Positions 62,452 to 64,000 of a stretch of 64,000 nt of DNA are shown here, piece by piece (the stretch's first letter is position 1; each line of letters starts with the position of its first letter). This DNA comes from AP-15 sp963712825 (GTDB lineage Bacteria; Pseudomonadota; Alphaproteobacteria; ATCC43930; CGMCC-115725), in the NCBI GenBank assembly GCA_963712825.1, contig CAVQJP010000011.1, positions 1 through 64,000 of the forward strand, written 5' to 3'. A model generated the notes under the pieces. That model ran no database searches. It saw only the letters and a list, made by a program, of their open reading frames with translations, and was not told the DNA's origin. A program made the position numbers and the translations under genes.

Positions 62452-63645
62452 TCAATACGATCGCGGCATGCCGAGGACGTGCTGGCCGAGATAGGCGAGG
62501 ATCAGGTTGGTAGAAATGGGTGCCGTCTGGTAGAGGCGGGCCTCGCGCCATTTGCGCTCGATGTCGTATTCCTTGGCGAAGGCGAACCCGCCATAGGTCG
62601 CGAACGTCGCCTCGGCGGCGTGCCAGGTCGCCTCGGAGGCGAGCAACTTCGCCATGTTGGCGTCCGCACCGCATTCCTCGCCGGCGTCGAACAGTGCGGC
62701 GGCCCGGCGGCAGATCATGTCGGCGGCTTCCAATTCGGCATAGGCGCGCGCCAACGGGAACTGCACGCCCTGGTTCTGCCCGATCGGCCGGTCGAAGACG
62801 ACCCGTTCCTTGGCGTAGTCGATGCCTTTTTTGAGGAGCCAGCGCCCGTCGCCGATGCATTCCTGGGCGACGAGAATGCGCTCGGCGTTCATGCCGTCGA
62901 GAATATAGCGAAAGCCTTTTCCTTCCTCGCCGATCAGCGCGTCGGGGGGCACCTGGAGATTGTCGAAAAACACCTCGGTCGTGTTGTGATTGATCATCGC
63001 CTCGATCGGGCGGATTTCGACGCCCTTGCCGAGGTTCTCGCGCAAATCGATCAGAAACACCGAGAGTCCGTCGGTGCGGCGCTTGACTTCGTCGACCGGC
63101 GTCGTGCGGGCGAGCAGCAGCATCAGGTCGGAGTGGCGGGCGCGCGAGGTCCACACCTTCTGGCCGTTGACGACGTAGTGGTTGCCCTCGCGCACGGCAC
63201 GGGTCTTGAGCTTGGTCGTGTCGGAGCCGGTCGTCGGCTCGGTCACGCCAAACGCCTGCAAGCGCAGTTCGCCGGACGCGATCTTGGGCAGGTAGCGCGC
63301 TTTCTGCTCGGCGCTGCCGTGACGCAAGAGGGTCCCCATGATGTACATTTGCGCGTGGCCCTGGCTCGCGGTGCAGCCCGAGGCGTTGATCTCTTCGAGA
63401 ATGACGGCGGCGGCGCGCAATGGCAGACCCGAGCCGCCGTACTCTTCCGGGATCAGCGAGGCGAGAAAACCGGCGCCGGTCAGCTCCTCGATGAACTCGG
63501 TCGGGTAGGCCTGCTCGGCTTCGAGCTTGCGCCAATACTCGCCGGGATAGCCCTCACAGATCTTGCGGATGGATTCGCGCAGCTCGTGATAATCCTCGCC
63601 GAGCGCCATCATCGTCGCTCCATCGGAATCACCGCCATAGGCCAT
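62452..63645 (-). CDS. Acyl-CoA dehydrogenase
   Basis: 397 residues, alternatively starting at an ATG 11 residues later. ACAD motifs: LIPEEYGGSGLPLRAAAVILEEI near 65, LQAFGVTEPTTGSDTTKLKTRA near 130 (FAD site), VVNGQKVWTSRARHSDLMLLLA near 155, and EATFATYGGFAFAKEYDIERKWREARL near 345-371, with the AYQIHGG-type loop altered to TYGGFAF. It oxidises an acyl-CoA with FAD and electron-transfer flavoprotein. Substrate chain cannot be told. Convergent with the encapsulin gene. Confidence 0.88.
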   Translation of the reverse strand: MAYGGDSDGATMMALGEDYHELRESIRKICEGYPGEYWRKLEAEQAYPTEFIEELTGAGFLASLIPEEYGGSGLPLRAAAVILEEINASGCTASQGHAQMYIMGTLLRHGSAEQKARYLPKIASGELRLQAFGVTEPTTGSDTTKLKTRAVREGNHYVVNGQKVWTSRARHSDLMLLLARTTPVDEVKRRTDGLSVFLIDLRENLGKGVEIRPIEAMINHNTTEVFFDNLQVPPDALIGEEGKGFRYILDGMNAERILVAQECIGDGRWLLKKGIDYAKERVVFDRPIGQNQGVQFPLARAYAELEAADMICRRAAALFDAGEECGADANMAKLLASEATWHAAEATFATYGGFAFAKEYDIERKWREARLYQTAPISTNLILAYLGQHVLGMPRSY

Positions 63646-63732
63646 CGGCTACTCCTCGCTCCGGACGCCCCACTATAAATACCTCCGCCGCCGACCGCCA
63701 TTGCGCTCGGGCGGTGCCTGAACCTGGCTGAA

Positions 63733-64000
63733 CTACGGCTCTTGCGTCTGCCTGGCGAGGTTGCCTTGATATGAACTCTTCGGCTTCGCAATTTCTTCGT
63801 CGAGTTGTTGGGTCAGCTCTTGCCATTCGCCAGCCCCCAAGCCGCTGACATCGTGGCTAAGTCGATATCCGCCGTCGACCCATTCGACTTGCCCATTTTT
63901 GTGCAAAACGTAGCCGACGGTCCTGGGTCTACGCTTCGCCAGCATGTCTCGATAATGTTCTACACTGAAAGCAGGATCATGTTGGTGGAAGGCTTCGGCG
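63733..64000 (-). CDS. Partial protein at the right edge
   Basis: The frame is open from the window end to the stop at 63733, about 89 residues: AEAFHQHDPAFSVEHYRDML, AKRRPRTVGYVLHKNGQVEWVDGGYRLSHDVSGLGAGEWQELTQQLDEEIAKPK. A possible internal ATG at 63945 gives 70 residues. No family is recognised. It may be a complete small gene or the end of a longer one. Confidence 0.45.
   Translation of the reverse strand, partial: AEAFHQHDPAFSVEHYRDMLAKRRPRTVGYVLHKNGQVEWVDGGYRLSHDVSGLGAGEWQELTQQLDEEIAKPKSSYQGNLARQTQEP

Noticed and set aside
1..64000. CRISPR arrays, rRNA operons, riboswitches
   Set aside because: No regularly spaced direct repeats, rRNA signatures or riboswitch cores were found by eye.

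Overview
The window is GC-rich chromosomal DNA with densely packed genes on both strands, and it most resembles an alphaproteobacterium, probably Hyphomicrobiales/Bradyrhizobium-like. This rests on the PraR/PhrR-like XRE regulator, a DUF1640 coiled-coil protein, a rhizobial-type TraG/CopG conjugation fragment, CCCTCTCCGCCC-type and CCCGCGAAAGCGGG-type palindromic repeats, and many small catabolic genes. Genus cannot be fixed from sequence alone. No rRNA or CRISPR array was seen; one tRNA-Glu(CTC) lies at 17481-17556.

Layout. 0.4-9 kb: alpha/beta hydrolase, XRE regulator, DUF1328 membrane peptide, lipid kinase, beta-propeller, DUF1640 protein, a large alpha/beta-hydrolase-domain protein overlapping a DUF924 gene, and a GT9 glycosyltransferase fused to a DUF6165-like tail. 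9-17.4 kb: FAD oxidoreductase; an overlapping pair (lysozyme-like enzyme plus exported small protein) of lower GC; a large FAD/Fe-S dehydrogenase broken by a 131-bp palindromic repeat; an LTXXQ periplasmic protein. 17.5-21 kb: tRNA, Gfo/Idh/MocA oxidoreductase, VOC protein, DUF1906 lipoprotein. 21-30 kb: a minus-strand catabolic run read in the order CaiB CoA-transferase, aconitase X large subunit, HicB/HicA toxin-antitoxin, aconitase X small subunit, NCS1 permease, D-aminoacylase-like amidohydrolase, flavin-dependent monooxygenase-like protein. 30-46 kb: VapBC, two PuuE-like deacetylases, an RRM protein, NadX-PncA (NAD metabolism), a PEP-CTERM protein, DUF2254, a D-threonine/3-hydroxyaspartate aldolase, DUF72, an MFS exporter, a frameshifted M20 peptidase, NIPSNAP, an orphan ring-hydroxylating dioxygenase beta subunit, and a degenerate ClpP-like protein with an overlapping helical partner. 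46-52 kb: MmgE/PrpD, a two-gene chromate transporter, a LigB-LigA fused extradiol dioxygenase and a ThDP enzyme.

52-58.2 kb is a mobile-element graveyard. A 2.78-kb unit with perfect 22-bp inverted ends holds an IS1182-type transposase pseudogene with an IS110-type pseudogene nested near one end. Beyond it lie an orphan HigA-like antitoxin, a decayed DpdE-like SNF2 helicase, a TraG tail, a CopG-type regulator and a Doc/Fic toxin remnant. 58.2-64 kb returns to housekeeping: glutathione reductase, a methyltransferase, a DyP peroxidase with a C-terminal cargo peptide directly upstream of a family 1 encapsulin shell (a nanocompartment operon), an acyl-CoA dehydrogenase and a gene cut by the window edge.

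The best leads for novelty are the palindromic insertions inside reading frames, HicBA sitting between the two aconitase X subunits, the possible effector/immunity pair at 11.4-12.8 kb, the ClpP-like protein lacking its catalytic Asp, and the GT9-DUF6165 fusion.
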